Made by a program: the position numbers and the translations under genes. 64,000 nt of DNA from positions 1 through 64,000 of the forward strand of contig MJGA01000057.1 of assembly GCA_001910725.1 (NCBI GenBank), read 5' to 3'. The stretch is from Phanerodontia chrysosporium. Taxonomy: Eukaryota > Basidiomycota > Agaricomycetes > Polyporales > Phanerochaetaceae. Every line of letters begins with the position of its first letter. Position 1 is the first letter of the stretch. The notes under the pieces were generated by a model. That model did no database searches and was not told the origin of the DNA. It saw only the letters and a program-made list of their open reading frames with translations. Below are positions 48,477 to 60,560 of the stretch, piece after piece.

Positions 48477-50584
48477 ATGTTCAGTGCTCTCGCTCGTAGC
48501 CATGCTGCCAGAAACATAGCTCTGCACTCTGTGCATCGCCGGTCTGCTTCGACCTTTGGTCTTGCGACTTCAGCTCGTCAAGGTCTACATCCAGATTATC
48601 GGGCTCGTGCCCGAGCCGAGGAGGAGGAGAAGTATGGACTCAAGAGTACGAAGAAGGACATGTCTGGGGCAGTGCTGCCCAACGAAAGCGAGGCGCAGGA
48701 GGACAAAGTTTTCTCTAGCAGGCATGCTAGCGAGAGAGAGCCTGCCAGACTACCTGGTAGGATTCTCCTTTCCGATCGCTCGACTTCACTGAACGAACCA
48801 CGGCAAGCGTAGACTGGCTGGAGCCGGGAACAAGCGCGAGACATCTTACATGGCAGCAGGTCTCGAACGCAGAGTACAAGCAACTCCCAACGGCGCTCCT
48901 ACAGGTCGATTACCTCCCGGACGGCGTGACGGAAGATGAGGTCGCGGAACTGTTCTCCGAGTTCGGGAAAGTATTGGGTGTCATGCTCCGTGAGTCCGCG
49001 TCGCAATGCTTCAAGACGTCTTGCACTGAGATACATGTCAGGACGGTACAGAGTTGACCGTTTCTTCGGCCGTGCCTTCGTGTTGATGGCAGAAGAAGAA
49101 CACGCACGTTACGCGTTCGCCGCAGCTGGCAAGAGAGGACTCAAGCTTCGCGACGAAAGCCTTGCAATAGACCTCGTGCACCGTCCTCCGGATGCGTCAC
49201 CCATCCTATGGATTGGCGGGATCGAAGGATCTGAACGAGAGGTTGAGGCCGCCGTTCGCAGCACGTTCTCGCCGTTTGGGGAGATCAAGTCTATTGGTGA
49301 GTCTCTACGTACATCGCGAGCTTGCGAAGATGCTCAGCATAGTCAGAATACGGTGATGGTAAGGACTACTGCCACGTCACATTCTGGACCGTCGCCGCGG
49401 CGGAGAAGGCGATGAGAACCCATCTCGAAAAGAACATTGAATGGCAGGGCCGTCCCCTGCGACTCGACTACACCTTCCACTATCCCACTCGTTTGTTGCA
49501 TGTCTCCAACTTCGAGGGCAGCTTGATGTACATCTGCTCGTTCTTCCGGGAGTACATCAACTTCGTGGATTGGATCTCAGTCTGTTAGTCACCCGCAGTC
49601 TCACCTAAACTTTGGTACCTAACCAACGACCCTATAGCGCGAGGCGATCCAAGTCGACCGGGGAATGTCGCCTGGATCCACTTCGACAGTCCTGAACATG
49701 CAGAGGCTGTCCGTGACATCCTTGTCGACTACGGCCTCGTCGCCAGGTTCTCGCCCCGTGCGGATTTCCCAGTGGAATGGACGTGGAAGGCGCCGCCCTC
49801 GTACAAAATGCTCCGAGACTGGGCTCTGTCCGCTGAGGCTTCCCAAGGCAACGCCGGAAGGACGCTGAAGCAGCTGCAGTCAATCGTAACCAGGCCTGTG
49901 TTGATCACACATGTCCTGCACCTAAGCGACATACCCAAGGATGCCGTCCACAGTGACATCGACTCTGCTGTGCGTGCTGCTGGGGTGACCGGACGCTTCA
50001 CTGTACATAAAAGTGCGTTCTATTCCGCTTTGAAATTCTCTCGGCTGACGAGGTTTTGCCACAGTTCTTTCGTCTGAAGATCGTTCTTTCAGTGGACGTG
50101 CCCTTGTCTCCTTTGATATCAAGGACGACGCCGTGCACGTCAGGCAAACGCACGAGAAGGAACCTCTGATCATTAAGCAGTCTCAGATACAGCTCAACCC
50201 GGCGCTACTTCCGATGCTCAACGAAGCCAATCCTACCATAGTGGTGGAGCTCGTCAAGCCCAATATTGACGATAAACACAGGAAAGCCCTCGCCGAGCAA
50301 TGCAAGCTGTACAGCAAGGGCAAAATCAACCGCTTTTGGTTGGGTGAGTGTTCGAGCCTTCCCTCGTGCACTTCTGTCTCACGGAGGTGTCTAGGCATGG
50401 ATGGCAACTACTATGTCGGGTTCGACCAGCTGGAATCGGCCATCCTGTGTCTAGAGCAGCATTCCCTGAACCCCATCACGGTGAAAGGACGCAAAGTGCG
50501 CCTGAACTTTGCCCCCTGCGAGACGAACCCGAGTACATCAGCGTATACCGGAAGATCATTTGGAACGGTGTCGCAGTTGAGTGA
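48477..50584 (+). CDS. Multi-RRM protein A, probable mitochondrial RNA-binding protein (5 RRM-like units)
   Basis: Exons 48477-48756, 48813-48989, 49042-49296, 49347-49583, 49638-50012, 50065-50343 and 50395-50584; about 597 residues. The start MFSALARSHAARNIALHSVH is Arg/Ala/Ser-rich and acid-free, a mitochondrial presequence type. RRM-like units: LLQVDYLPDGVTEDEVAELF with FFGRAFVLM; ILWIGGIEGSEREVEAAV with DYCHVTFW; LLHVSNFEG with VAWIHFDSPEHAEAV; a fourth with GRALVSFD; a fifth with NYYVGFDQLESA. Each unit is cut by a phase-1 intron after its second strand. One C seems missing at 50528-50530; without it the C-terminus is out of frame. Convergent with protein B. Confidence 0.8.
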
Positions 50585-50817
50585 GCAACGATGTTCTCGG
50601 AGTCCACTACGCTCGGCATCGCCTCGACTTCGCGCGCTCCGTTCAGCCCAAACCACCAAACCTGGACTGCGCTGCAGTGTGGATACACACATGGCGTTTT
50701 GCCATCTGTCAATCGCTGATATCAATACACAGTCGAACACATTAAGCTCGAGCGTATTAGCTGATGTGGGAATGCGATTACTTCTCGCAATGCATAGCTT
50801 GTAATGACACCGTCATA

Positions 50818-52366
50818 CTACTCTATCTTAGGCCGCAGGCTCGGGCGTGATTTCGGCCTCATCTGATTTTTTCTTGGTGAGCCGCCGAGCATGTCGTCTG
50901 GTTCATTGGGGTCGGGCAGCAAAGTCCTTGGGCGGCGGCGCTGGTCCTTCGGCAAGCCAGCGTACCTCGCAGCGAAGGGGAACTCGCCGGACTGGCGGAA
51001 CATCTCGAGCACACGGGCTGCGTACTCGACCGCCTCGAACTCAATGAAGAATAACGGCGGCCTTTCGCCTGTCTTGTCAGGAACTACAATAGGTGTCAGG
51101 ATTGTTTATTGCGGCGGGGCCTGGTAGACTGACCAGAAGTGATTTTAACGACGTGGTTGCCGCCCTCGAATATGGGCACGAAGTCCTCGAGGTCCGCGGC
51201 GGTGCCCGTGTGGCCGAAAATACAGAGCGTGTGATGCGGCTGTTCGTACTTGGGGTTCGGGGCGTTATAGTTGATACGGAGCAGCACGCGGCCGTTGCGG
51301 AAGGGCATCGCCTGGTGCTGGTCCATGACGGCCATCGCCTGCTCCTCGGACGCAAAGTCGACGAACCACGCGTGCGCGTTGAGAGCTAGGGGCGGCGGTC
51401 AGCCAGTACCGGCGAAAACGCATGCGCGAGAGTGACGCACCGTGGCGCATGGCGACGACCTCGCCGTACTGCGAGAAGATGGCATACAACGTCTGCTCGT
51501 CGAGCGGGGCATCGCCCGAGTCCTGCACGAAGAGCGTGCGCGAGGGCGCGCGTGTCTGCGTGAGCGCCCCGAAGCGGATCTGCAGCGGTTCGCCGTCGAA
51601 CATGACGGGGGTCAGGGTATGGCTGTCGACGAGCCGGTCCGCCTCGTCCGCGGAGCTGAACGTCACGCTCCCGATGCGGCCCTCTCTGGTCGTGACTATG
51701 CAGGTCAGCACACGCGCGCCGCGGGATCACTGTGGAGGGCACATACCTATCGTGACGAGGGATACCTCCCCGAAGCGCGAGAACAGCCGCTGCAGGTCTT
51801 CTTGGTGCATGTCTGCCGGCAGGTTCTCAATGCGTACGGACGCAGAGCGCAGCTGGCCGTATTCGCTGTGGGACGTAGGATCCGCGTTCGAGGACTCGTC
51901 GCGGCTCAGACCAAATGTAGACGGCTGGGCCTCCTGAGGGCGACGGCGCGCAGGTCGCGCTTCTTCCGCCTCGTACGCTTTTGAGGTGATGTTTTGATTG
52001 TACTCTCTCGCGAGTTCGAAGAGGTCCCTCAGGTGATCATTGCCGTCCGGTGCGCTCTGCTCTAGCGGCTCGTACTCGTGCTCCTCCTCCAGCTCATTGT
52101 GTGGAAACGCCGTATGTGTTTGCTGCTCGTTCTGTGCGAGAACCGCATCAAAGTCCTCTTTGGTCTGCTGTAGCCTCGCTGCCCGTGAAGACCGCTACAC
52201 AAGCCCGAAGTGAGCGTTGGTCGCAGGCAGCATGTATTGCACTCACATTTCGCCAGGCTCCGGGGGTCAGCAGTCGAGAATCGGGCTTGAGAGCCGTTTC
52301 TCGTAGCGGGCATGCTTTGCGAGTGGACTGTCGAAGAGAAAGCCGGGCAAGTGAGAGTCTGAACAT
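50818..52366 (-). CDS. Multi-RRM protein B, probable mitochondrial RNA-binding protein (3 RRM-like units)
   Basis: Five exons on the minus strand, 52366-52247, 52194-51747, 51695-51441, 51385-51134 and 51083-50818, join exactly to 446 residues. The presequence-like N-terminus is MFRLSLARLSLRQSTRKA. A charged region precedes RRM-like unit 1 (SVRIENLPADMHQEDLQRLF, FGEVSLVTI, then GRIGSVTFSSADEADRLV), unit 2 (TLFVQDSGDAPLDEQTLYAI, FSQYGEVVAMRH, HAWFVDFASEEQAMAVM) and unit 3 (TLCIFGHTGTAADLEDFV, then PLFFIEFEAVEYAARVL). The basic tail has Pro/Arg. Paralogue of A, C and D by unit layout and intron placement. It shares a 115-bp divergent promoter with C. Confidence 0.82.
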
Positions 52367-52481
52367 GAGTGCACGGAAGAGGAAGGGACCCGCGATACCG
52401 CCAGTTTGCGGGTCTCGGAGGTGGAACCGCGCTCGCTCTTCCGGGGTCCCTCCGCCTTTCGCGGCTTTGCCTCCACTCAAC
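52367..52481. promoter_or_regulatory. 115-bp bidirectional promoter of RRM genes B and C
   Basis: The start codons of two paralogous, oppositely oriented genes are 115 bp apart, so one short GC-rich segment must serve both. No clear TATA box on either strand. Confidence 0.5.
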
Positions 52482-53738
52482 ATGTCTGTCCTCCGCGCGA
52501 CACATGCCCTCCGCCCCCTCCGCACCCTCTCAGTGCCTGCGCGCGCGATGTCGTTTGGCCTCCGCGGTTCAGCTTCCACCCCGGACCGCTTGGCGAAAGC
52601 GGGGCGCGAGAGTACGCGCCATCGGCTGCAGTGTGACGGCTCCGCAGAGGACGACCGGCTGCTCGAGGCGGACGCAGAGCACAATGAGGAGATACAAGGC
52701 AGCGAGACAGACGAAGTCGGACCCGACGTGTTCCTGCGGCGCGCGCGCAGTGCGTCTGCGAGTTCCGAGAGACCCAAGAGGTCTGAGAGGCGCGACAGAC
52801 CCGCGCCCACGCCTTCGCACAGGCTCTTCATCGGTGGCATTGGTCAGATCAGCACAGACGGCGACAGCGACATTGTGCGCGCACTCTTCAGGGGCATTGC
52901 GCACATCGAGGACGTCCGCATGGGTGCGTGCTTCTGCGTCTTTCCTCGCGTCCGCCGCTGACCTCGTCCTACGTCAGGCAAGGCCTCTTGCGTTGTCCGC
53001 GTGCGCACTGTCAGCGAGGCCGTCGCCATCATGGAAGAACACCGCCGCCGCCGCTTTGAGCACGGCGGCCGCCGGCTCGCAATCCACTACGTGACAGAAG
53101 AGCCCGGCAACCAGACGAAGACGCTCTTCATTCGCGGCTTCACCGGCGGCGAGCAGCGCGTGCGCGAGATGCTTGGAAGCTGGGCTGACGCCGCGCTCAA
53201 GATCTTCGGAGGTGCGTCATCGGCCGCTGTCCCTCCCGTTTCTGTGCTAGCGCGTCTGACACGCAGACTGCAGGCAAGGCCGAGGGCGCAGACGTCGCAT
53301 GGGTCGAGTTCCCCGACCGCGACGCGGCGCAGGAGGCAATGCAGACGCTGTGGGCGCTGTACCCAGACCTGTCCGTCGATTGGGCGAAGAGCGACCCGCG
53401 CCCCGAGTACGACGTCGGCGAGCCGAGCCAGACGCTCTGCATTGTCGGATTCGCGGGCTCGAAGCAGGAGCTGCGCCGGTACCTCGGCGACTACAGGCAG
53501 ACGATCATCGACGTGCGGATACGTGAGTCCTTCCTATGCTCCGCCCCCGCCCCGTGTTCCCCATACTGAACGCGCAACAGCACCAACGCATGCAGACGGC
53601 GACCGCTGGGACTTTGTGTTCGTCAAGTTCAAGAGCAAGATCCACGCGATCGATGCGTATGATGCTCTTGCGCAGATCCCGCACTTCCGCGTGCGCTACA
53701 TGAGGCCTGGCGAGAAGGGTGGACACGACCGTTCGTGA
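52482..53738 (+). CDS. Multi-RRM protein C, probable mitochondrial RNA-binding protein (3 RRM-like units)
   Basis: Exons 52482-52923, 52978-53211, 53274-53522 and 53581-53738 give exactly 360 residues. The N-terminus MSVLRATHALRPLRTLSVPA is Arg-rich and acid-free. RRM-like unit 1: HRLFIGGIGQISTDGDSDIV, IAHIEDVRM, then ASCVVRVRTVSEAVAIM; unit 2: TLFIRGFTGGEQRVREML, ALKIF, then DVAWVEFPDRDAAQEAM; unit 3: TLCIVGFAGSKQELRRYL, IIDVRI, then WDFVFVKFKSKIHAIDAY. All three introns are phase 1 and cut each unit at the same place. Units lack some aromatic RNP residues, so RNA binding is likely but not proven. Reads cleanly with no frameshift. Confidence 0.83.
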
Positions 53739-54632
53739 CAACCTTTGCAGTATACAACTATCCAGAGCATCTATTCCGCCTCTGGCGTGCAGATCCTCGC
53801 TAGTCTCTAGTAGCGATGATCATGCGCCCCAGCCCCCAGCCCCCAGGTGTCCATCGCCGACACGCGACCTAGAGTCTAGGACAACTAGCTGGGCTAGGCG
53901 GGGAAACCCTATCTATAGCTCGCGTCAGGGCAAGCCTCTCGGTAGCGACTGGCCCGCCGAGAATGCTAGTCGGCCACAATGCAAACGAGACGCTCGTATC
54001 AGGGGAGCATTGCGAAGAGTCAACGCGCTGTCGCCTCCAAAGTGTAGGATAGCCGCCGTCTATGCCATACACGCTGTGAATGTTCACTGACGGTTTAAGG
54101 GTGTGTATCTCCGTTTGAGTGGAGGCGTAGTCTTTGTGACGAAAGATTATTGCACAAGGTGAAAGAGACTTGTTCAGGTCATGAATTACAGGTCGACTTT
54201 GCTGCCTGCCATACGCTGCAGTGTCAAAGGTTCGCAGGCGTTGCGACCTCCAGCTGTCCATGTCAGACCCCGAAGAGTAGCGGCTGACGGCAAATGTCTG
54301 CCGTCATTACTGAGACGGGTAGGTCTAACGGGACTGGATGCCCCGGGAGGCTGACGAACATAGGAGAAACATCTGTCTCGCAAGGGAGAATCGGTAGGCT
54401 TTGTGGCGTCCCGAGAGGCTTTCCCCGACTTGTTCGCCTCGATACTCGATATTGTTCGTCATTGCAGGGGCTACCGAGGGAACGATCGCACGCGCCTCGG
54501 GACCTCCAGCGGCCCGCCGATGCACCCGACGCCGCTGCCAGCCCTCCCGCGGCTGACTGCCCCCGCACACCCTTATATCCAGGCGCCGGGCGCACCCATC
54601 CGCACCCCGCACGGCCCCTCCTCCCGCAGACA
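53739..54632. other. Intergenic, nothing recognised
   Basis: No conserved frame. A TTATATC word near 54573 lies 60 bp before the next gene's ATG and may act as its TATA element. Confidence 0.45.
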
Positions 54633-55905
54633 ATGTCCATGTCGCCCGACGCCGAACCGCCGCGCTCTGTGCTGGCCACGAGCAGCATCTCGTCCTTTTC
54701 CACCCTCGTATGTCCACCCACCGCTCCCGGCTTTGTTCAGGTGCTCACCTAGATTGGCGTTGCAGCCCTCCGAGGCCTCCATCCGCTTCGTCGACCGCCT
54801 TCGCGCTCCACGCCGCATATCCGACGCGCCTGCTTCAGCGCCCGAGACGACCTGCGTCGACGACCAACTCGACCCCGTTGTCGAGTCACCAAAGGTACCC
54901 ACCAAGAAAAAGTCGTTCGTGAACGCAGTCAAGAAAGCCAGCTCTCGCGCCGCGCGCAAGCTTGCGTCGCGCAGCTGGGGCAGGGTGCGTCCTCCGTCCT
55001 GTCTGATCGGCGACACGCGCCTCATGCGCCAGCAGCACCCACGACCCGACGCTCCCGCCGACGTCCGCGCGGTGTTCACCGATGCCGAGCAGAGCGCGGA
55101 CAGCGGAGGGAGCACGAGTGCGAGTCCCACCGCGTCGCTCACCGTGCTCGCCTCGTCGAGCAGCGGCGCGTCCGGCCGCACGTCGAACGCCTCGAGCGAC
55201 TCGCTCACCGCCGTGCACGGCTCGCCGCCCTCGCCCGCGCTCCCGCTCTTCCTCTCGTCGCCCCCGCCGTCCCTCTACGACCTCACGCGCGGCCCCTCTG
55301 ACGGCCCCACCGACGCGCCGGCGCCGGCGCGCAGCCGCACCGCACGCGCGCTGCTCCTCGTCCCGCACACCGCGCTCGCAGGCGCACTGCCGTTCGTCGC
55401 GCCCACGCTGCTCGCGCGCTTCACAAACTGGAGCACACACGCCGTGCACGCGCCGTGGCACGTCGGCGTCGCGCTCGGACTGCTGCTCGCGCTCCTCCGC
55501 GCGTTCGCGGCGCGCGCGCACCCGCTCGCAGCGCTCCTCGCCGTCCTCGTGCTGCTCGCGCGCGTCGCACACGCCTGGCGCGGCTTCGATCCGCGCGACT
55601 ATGCGGACCCACGGGCGCACGCGTGGGGCGTCCTTCGCGCGCTCGTGCACGCCGCACCGCCGCCGCCGGACATGTGGGTCGGCGACCACGGCGGCAGCGA
55701 CGGTGACGGCGGGACGCAGCCTGCTAGGGAGCCTGGAGAGGACGAGGGGATGCTGGAGGCGCTGGCACGCATGCGCGCAGACGCGGGCGCGGCGCTCGAC
55801 GTCGTCATCCGCCGGAAAGACCGCCCGCACGAGTGCCTCCGCATCGTCGTGGACTGCGAGGACGATGCTGGAGGTGGGGCGCGCTCTGGGTCGAGTTCTT
55901 TGTGA
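54633..55905 (+). CDS. Two-TM membrane protein with Ser-rich cytosolic region, unknown function
   Basis: Exon 1 54633-54707 (MSMSPDAEPPRSVLATSSIS) and exon 2 54766-55905; about 404 residues. A basic patch (TKKKSFVNAVKKASSRAARK) and a long Ser/Thr/Ala-rich stretch precede two hydrophobic segments (around 55345-55425 and 55464-55580), then an acidic C-terminal region. A further stop-free 48-nt GT-AG segment (54985-55032) could be an intron; removing it leaves 388 residues. Codon bias is extremely GC, which opens long antisense frames that I reject. No family recognised. Confidence 0.6.
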
Positions 55906-56917
55906 AACATATCATAGATGAGAATGATAGGTTCCCTGCGTGTGTTCCAGGTATGCTATCCTGTCGTGTCTTGGCGAGTGACCGACGCATCGCGGTGTTT
56001 GGGCCTGTTTGTTATCCGTAAGAAAGTCGACAAGCTACTGGTCACTTACATTCTCTTACCGTCGCAACACATTGGACGCCTATGGCGGTACATCTGTTCA
56101 GAAATTAAAGCCGTGTATTTTCGGCCTTAATCTGGGTCCATACCTGGGCATATGGACTGGAGCGAGATTGGTGTCATCTGTTAGCTTTGGTATAGTGCGA
56201 TGTACATATCTTGCTCATCCCACCTTGGGCCCCGTGTCCGAGAAATTAGCATGCAATCCTTCATGCTCACATGCCAGGATATCCAGTGATTTCGTCAGCA
56301 GACGGATATGATGCCCATATGGGCTTGCATCTTTGCTGATGTCGTAAAATGGACAACTGAGTGTGCGAAGCAAGCTCAAAGGCTTCAGACTCGGTGTTCA
56401 ATGATGGTGAGTGTCAATATCACACTAGCACAACACCAGTGATTTAAATATGCATATTTATACGTTTCTCTAACTCTACTTAGGTCATGCTAACCATGCA
56501 AGCTATCACACCCGCCCGGGCATTGATCGGGGCGACCGAGACACTCGACGCTTTGATGCCCGGGCTCGCCCGCGGATCAGCGGGAAGCGTGATGCCCGCC
56601 GACAGCTCGGCACCGGCCGATCGCAGGTAGGAATCGCACCGCACAGGTTTGCAGCCGTGTCGTCACAAAGGAGTGGCAGGAAACGTTTATGTCTGCTGTC
56701 CCCGTCGCATAGGTTGTGTGTAGATTATATTGCCATGCAAATTGTGGGTGGTCTCATGCAATCCGGTACGCGTCTTTCATGTACGCGGTTTCTGCTGCTG
56801 AGGGTGTAGAGGGCGTCGGCTGGTCCTGTATAGCCGCAGAGAGCCAGTCAGCGAATGGCCAGTGGGAAAGCGGTCGACGTACAGTCGACGACGTCGTGTC
56901 TTTGTACACGTCGATGA
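55906..56917. other. Intergenic, with a perfect 10-bp inverted repeat
   Basis: GCCCGGGCAT (56514-56523) and ATGCCCGGGC (56556-56565) are inverted copies 32 nt apart; the GCCCGGGC core is itself palindromic. No gene is seen. Confidence 0.5.
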
Positions 56918-58731
56918 TCACTCCCTCGCTCTAAGAGAAGAGTCAGATTCCGACATGCGCGCACCTATGCGGCGGCGGAGACGTACGGGGTGTGTTTCTT
57001 GCGTCCGCGATGATTCGTACTCGTACGTGCTCGCACCGCGGAACTCGAGCGGGATCGTGTTCATGCCGCCTTCGTCCGTGCTCTCCCCCACGCTCTTGAT
57101 GCGTTGCCGCGCATTCAACCTGCAATGCCCGTCAGAACACTTCGAACGAGGTTGGCAACATGAACAACGTACAGCGCAAGTGTCGAGTTTGCGTAGACTG
57201 TCAGAGTAGGTGTGTTCATTGGGAAAGATAGAGCCGGGGCAAACACGTACGTTTACAAACGATCTCCACCATCCCGCCGAACATGAGGCTGTTCGGGACG
57301 AAATTGTACTGTCGGCGAGTCAAATGCCGTTCTCGTGCAAACAATGCAAGGTGCGCACCATGAAGACGACGCATATAGTAAACGCCCTGTGTCAAGAAAC
57401 TATCAATACTGCCTACAACAAGAATACAGACGCACTCACATCGTGAGTGCGCCGGTGTTGATTGTGTAGAACACAAGCTTCTGCACCATGTGTCTCGTAC
57501 TGCAGGAACCCTCGTCAGAATACCCTGCGAAGTGGGGAGAAGCAAACGCACGCCTTGAAGCTTGACTTGTGCATGTGCAGGTAGTACGTGAGCAGCACGG
57601 TGCATGTGAGATCGGCGCTCGCCTTCAAGACGAGCCCGCAGTTCATCGTGACCTACGCTCAGCGTGAGCGCATATAGTCAGCCTCGAGCAGGGTGACGCA
57701 CGTAGGGGCCACGGTGCGACGCATACGCGGGCCAGGTCCGGTATACATATCTGGAGGCGTTGTCAGTGAGCGTGCGTGCAAACAAAAAGTAATGACCTAC
57801 AGCAGTGCCGCAGCGGCTGGGAGCACAATGGCTCAGTCGGACAGCTAGCGATCGATGTGCCAGGGGTACGCACCTAAGCTAAAGCCTGTATGCTATTGAG
57901 CGAGGTTGTTCCGAGTCGCAGACAAGTAGGGCGACGCACCACAGCACGCCAAGAGCAGCAGTGTTGGCAGGGCAGTTGCCATAATGTTTCCGCCGCTTAC
58001 TGTAAGGATTGTGTCAGCTCATGGAGCGTTCTTAGACGGCAGGAGCATGCATACGTTGGCGAATGCGTACAATGGAGAACCTGCGGGGGAAAAGCACATG
58101 TTACAACCCCTGGCGGCCGTAGCAGATGCGCACCCACCCTTGTGCGAACGCGACAATGAGCACCTGCAAAGTCGGCGTTAGCAGCACTGCTGTGGAAGGA
58201 TTACAAAAATACGCGCCTCCAAGACGATCGTAACCTTGCCCGCGCGAATCGCCGATCAGTGTGCGCCTGGTTTCGTGCAGCGCGAGACAGACATACCCCA
58301 GCACTCCTGTGGCGCGCGGTCCGTCAGCGGCAGGCGCACGTATTGCGTATGGAGGGGCATACCACACGATCTCGTTCGCTGGGAGCGGGTTCCCGATGTC
58401 CTCCACAAAATAGACATAGAGCATGTGCAGGCACATGACGCTGTGCGCGAGCTCGAGCACACTGGGAAAGACGCGGCGTGTCGGATGTGGATGAGCATGT
58501 GCAGGTGTGGCCGAGGGACGTACAGCAGCGTGAGTACGAGCCCCTTCAGCCGGGGCGGGTCGCGCTCGTACGTCGTCCAGTAGGAGTACACCTGCGCGCA
58601 CGTCACGCCAAAGAGCCTGCCACGCGCGTCAGCCCCGCTTGCCACCAGACCAGAGAGACCACGCACGTCAGCGCGATGCACACGAGCACGAGGAGGGGCC
58701 CGAGGAAGAGCTCGAGCGGGGGCGGCGCCAT
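56918..58731 (-). CDS. DUF6534 multi-pass membrane protein
   Basis: The minus strand reads a family start from 58731: MAPPPLELFLGPLLVLVCIA, an intron, then the diagnostic block LFGVTCAQVYSYWTTYERDP and PRLKGLVLTLL, an intron, and VLELAHSVMCLHMLYVYFVE (58457-58380 region). Downstream exons include QVLIVAFAQG, a segment NSLMFGGMVEIV near 57280, and the conserved end VYANSTLAL joined to LNARQRIKSVGE across an intron at ~57176-57123, finishing at 56918 with a basic Ser-rich tail. This is the layout of the Agaricomycete DUF6534 family, about seven helices, function unknown. Middle exons (58370-57300) are not resolved. Confidence 0.75.
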
Positions 58732-58785
58732 CGCGGGGTCAAGGGCATGTGCGTACGGTCCTGCGGGCAGGCGCGGCGCTCGCCC

Positions 58786-58793
58786 TTATAATA
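58786..58793 (-). promoter_or_regulatory. TATA box of the DUF6534 gene
   Basis: TATTATAA on the minus strand lies about 55 bp upstream of the ATG at 58731. Confidence 0.55.
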
Positions 58794-60560
58794 CGCCCTC
58801 CCCGCGCCCAGCCCTGATTACCGCGCCCTTCCCTCCTGATGGCCGCGCGCGCAACTTTCCGCCCCTTGCAGCACCCCGCCCGGAGCGCCCATGAGATTGG
58901 GCGTGAATGAGGAGGCCTCCGCCCTGTGCACTCGCCAAGGGCGACGCCCTTGCGGGCCTTGCTGTGCGTCGCTTTGCAGGACGCAGGGGCCGTGCAGGCG
59001 TGTGCTGCGCCGGGAGGTCTTGCTGGAGGCAGCGCCCCAGCAAGTCGACAAGGGCCAGGGTGCCTTGCACATGCTGCTGGAGCGTATCGGCCGCCCAGCT
59101 CCGCCAGCCAATGCAACTGCCGCACTATGGACCGCTCCCACACGCGGGCCGCGCCGCAAACCTTGGGACCCTGCCCGCGGCGAGTATTAGATGCGAGGGG
59201 CCGCCGTACGGGCATGGCGGCCGGCGAGAGGGGCGGGCATGTGATGCATAGTGCCCGGGATCCGCGCACAGTTTCCTGGAAATGGAGACGGGCTAAAAGC
59301 CAGCGGTTGCTGGGCGACCGGCGTTCTCGACTGCGCCCTAGCCCCCCGTGGCATTTCAGACGGCGCTGCCCGGGTGAACCTAGGGTAATCGTGCAGGGTA
59401 GACGGGGGGCGAGGGTGTTCCAGCAAAAGCCTGCGCGCACGATGCTCGTCTGGGAGCTGGCCGAGGTCTCGAGGAGAACCTCCGCCCCGAGGGCGGTCTG
59501 TGCGGGAGACGGATCAGATGCAACCGCGGCGATCCCCGAGCTGTTGATCGGGCGCCATATTCCCGTTCTTCCCTTGCTCGCATGTGTCTGTACGCCTGTA
59601 TCTGTTCCGTATCCTGGTCTCTTTGAACTCGCCAGCTTCTACAAGTCTCTCGTTTCCCTCAGTGAAACGCGTTGCAAGCCAAGTAACTGGTATGATGCCC
59701 ATTGCTCAGGTGCTTTCGTGCGTCGTCGCGTGCAAATCTTCCATCTCCTTCTGTAGCATCAGCAGTCTGATGGAGGGGATGCAATTGCAATGCAATGCAG
59801 GGATCTGTCAACGTAGGGCACGACCTGCGGAGCCGTGCTTGGCCTGTGCCTCTGGCGTATCCACTCGAATCACGTCTCTTGCTTCTCCATGATAGGATTA
59901 CGCCATTCAGTGCGACCATCGTCTTTCCGCACGGCTTGTAACTTCTCAATCCACTCGGAAGCACACGGCTGTAGGTCTCTCCGAGAGCTTACAACCAGCG
60001 GAACAGTGTCTGTCCACCAGCAAGCTAAATGCACACAGATTGAGCCTGTGCCCATCGCCACTCCCGAATCACGCATTGCGGATCCACATCTCCCGCTCGT
60101 CCCGCTGCGGTGAACCGCGCGCTATACCGTTCAAAGCCAATCTGCTCTTGCGACAGCCACCTTTACAGCTTGCTCAAGGCCGCTATGAGCTGGACGCCGC
60201 CGCCACCTCGGCCGCGATCTTCGTGGCAAAATGCGCGGCCCCGAGTGTCCTTTGCGTGATGCCGCGCACCTCTGCATCATCCATCACCTCATCGCGAGGC
60301 CCGCGTGACCGCTACTGCACATCAAGTTCATTAACCCTGAGCATTGCCTCAATTGGGGCTGCCTTCCGAGACCTTGCAAGGCGGCGCGCACCACTCTCCT
60401 CCAGCACGGTAGAATGGTATAATCTGAACAGGACTACAGCTGAATATTACAATGGAGTAAGCAGTGTGATTTATAAACCAAGATCAGAAAGCAAGAAGAT
60501 ACTAGGGGTACATAGTAACAAATCCGAGCGTTGTCCAACTATTCCGTAATAACAAAGCAA
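58794..60560. other. 1.8 kb without a supportable gene
   Basis: Overlapping frames on both strands (58739-59440 minus, 58926-59756 plus) look like GC-rich artefacts; no domain, signal or splice structure supports them. Confidence 0.5.

Noticed and set aside
50818..51012. Alternative C-terminus of RRM protein B ending in a Lys/Glu-rich tail via a missing G
   Set aside because: The frame as given is already exact over all five exons, so no correction is needed.
54886..55830. 314-residue antisense frame
   Set aside because: Arg-rich shadow of the GC-biased membrane protein exon.
58739..59756. Overlapping long frames on both strands
   Set aside because: No motif, no splice structure; composition artefact.
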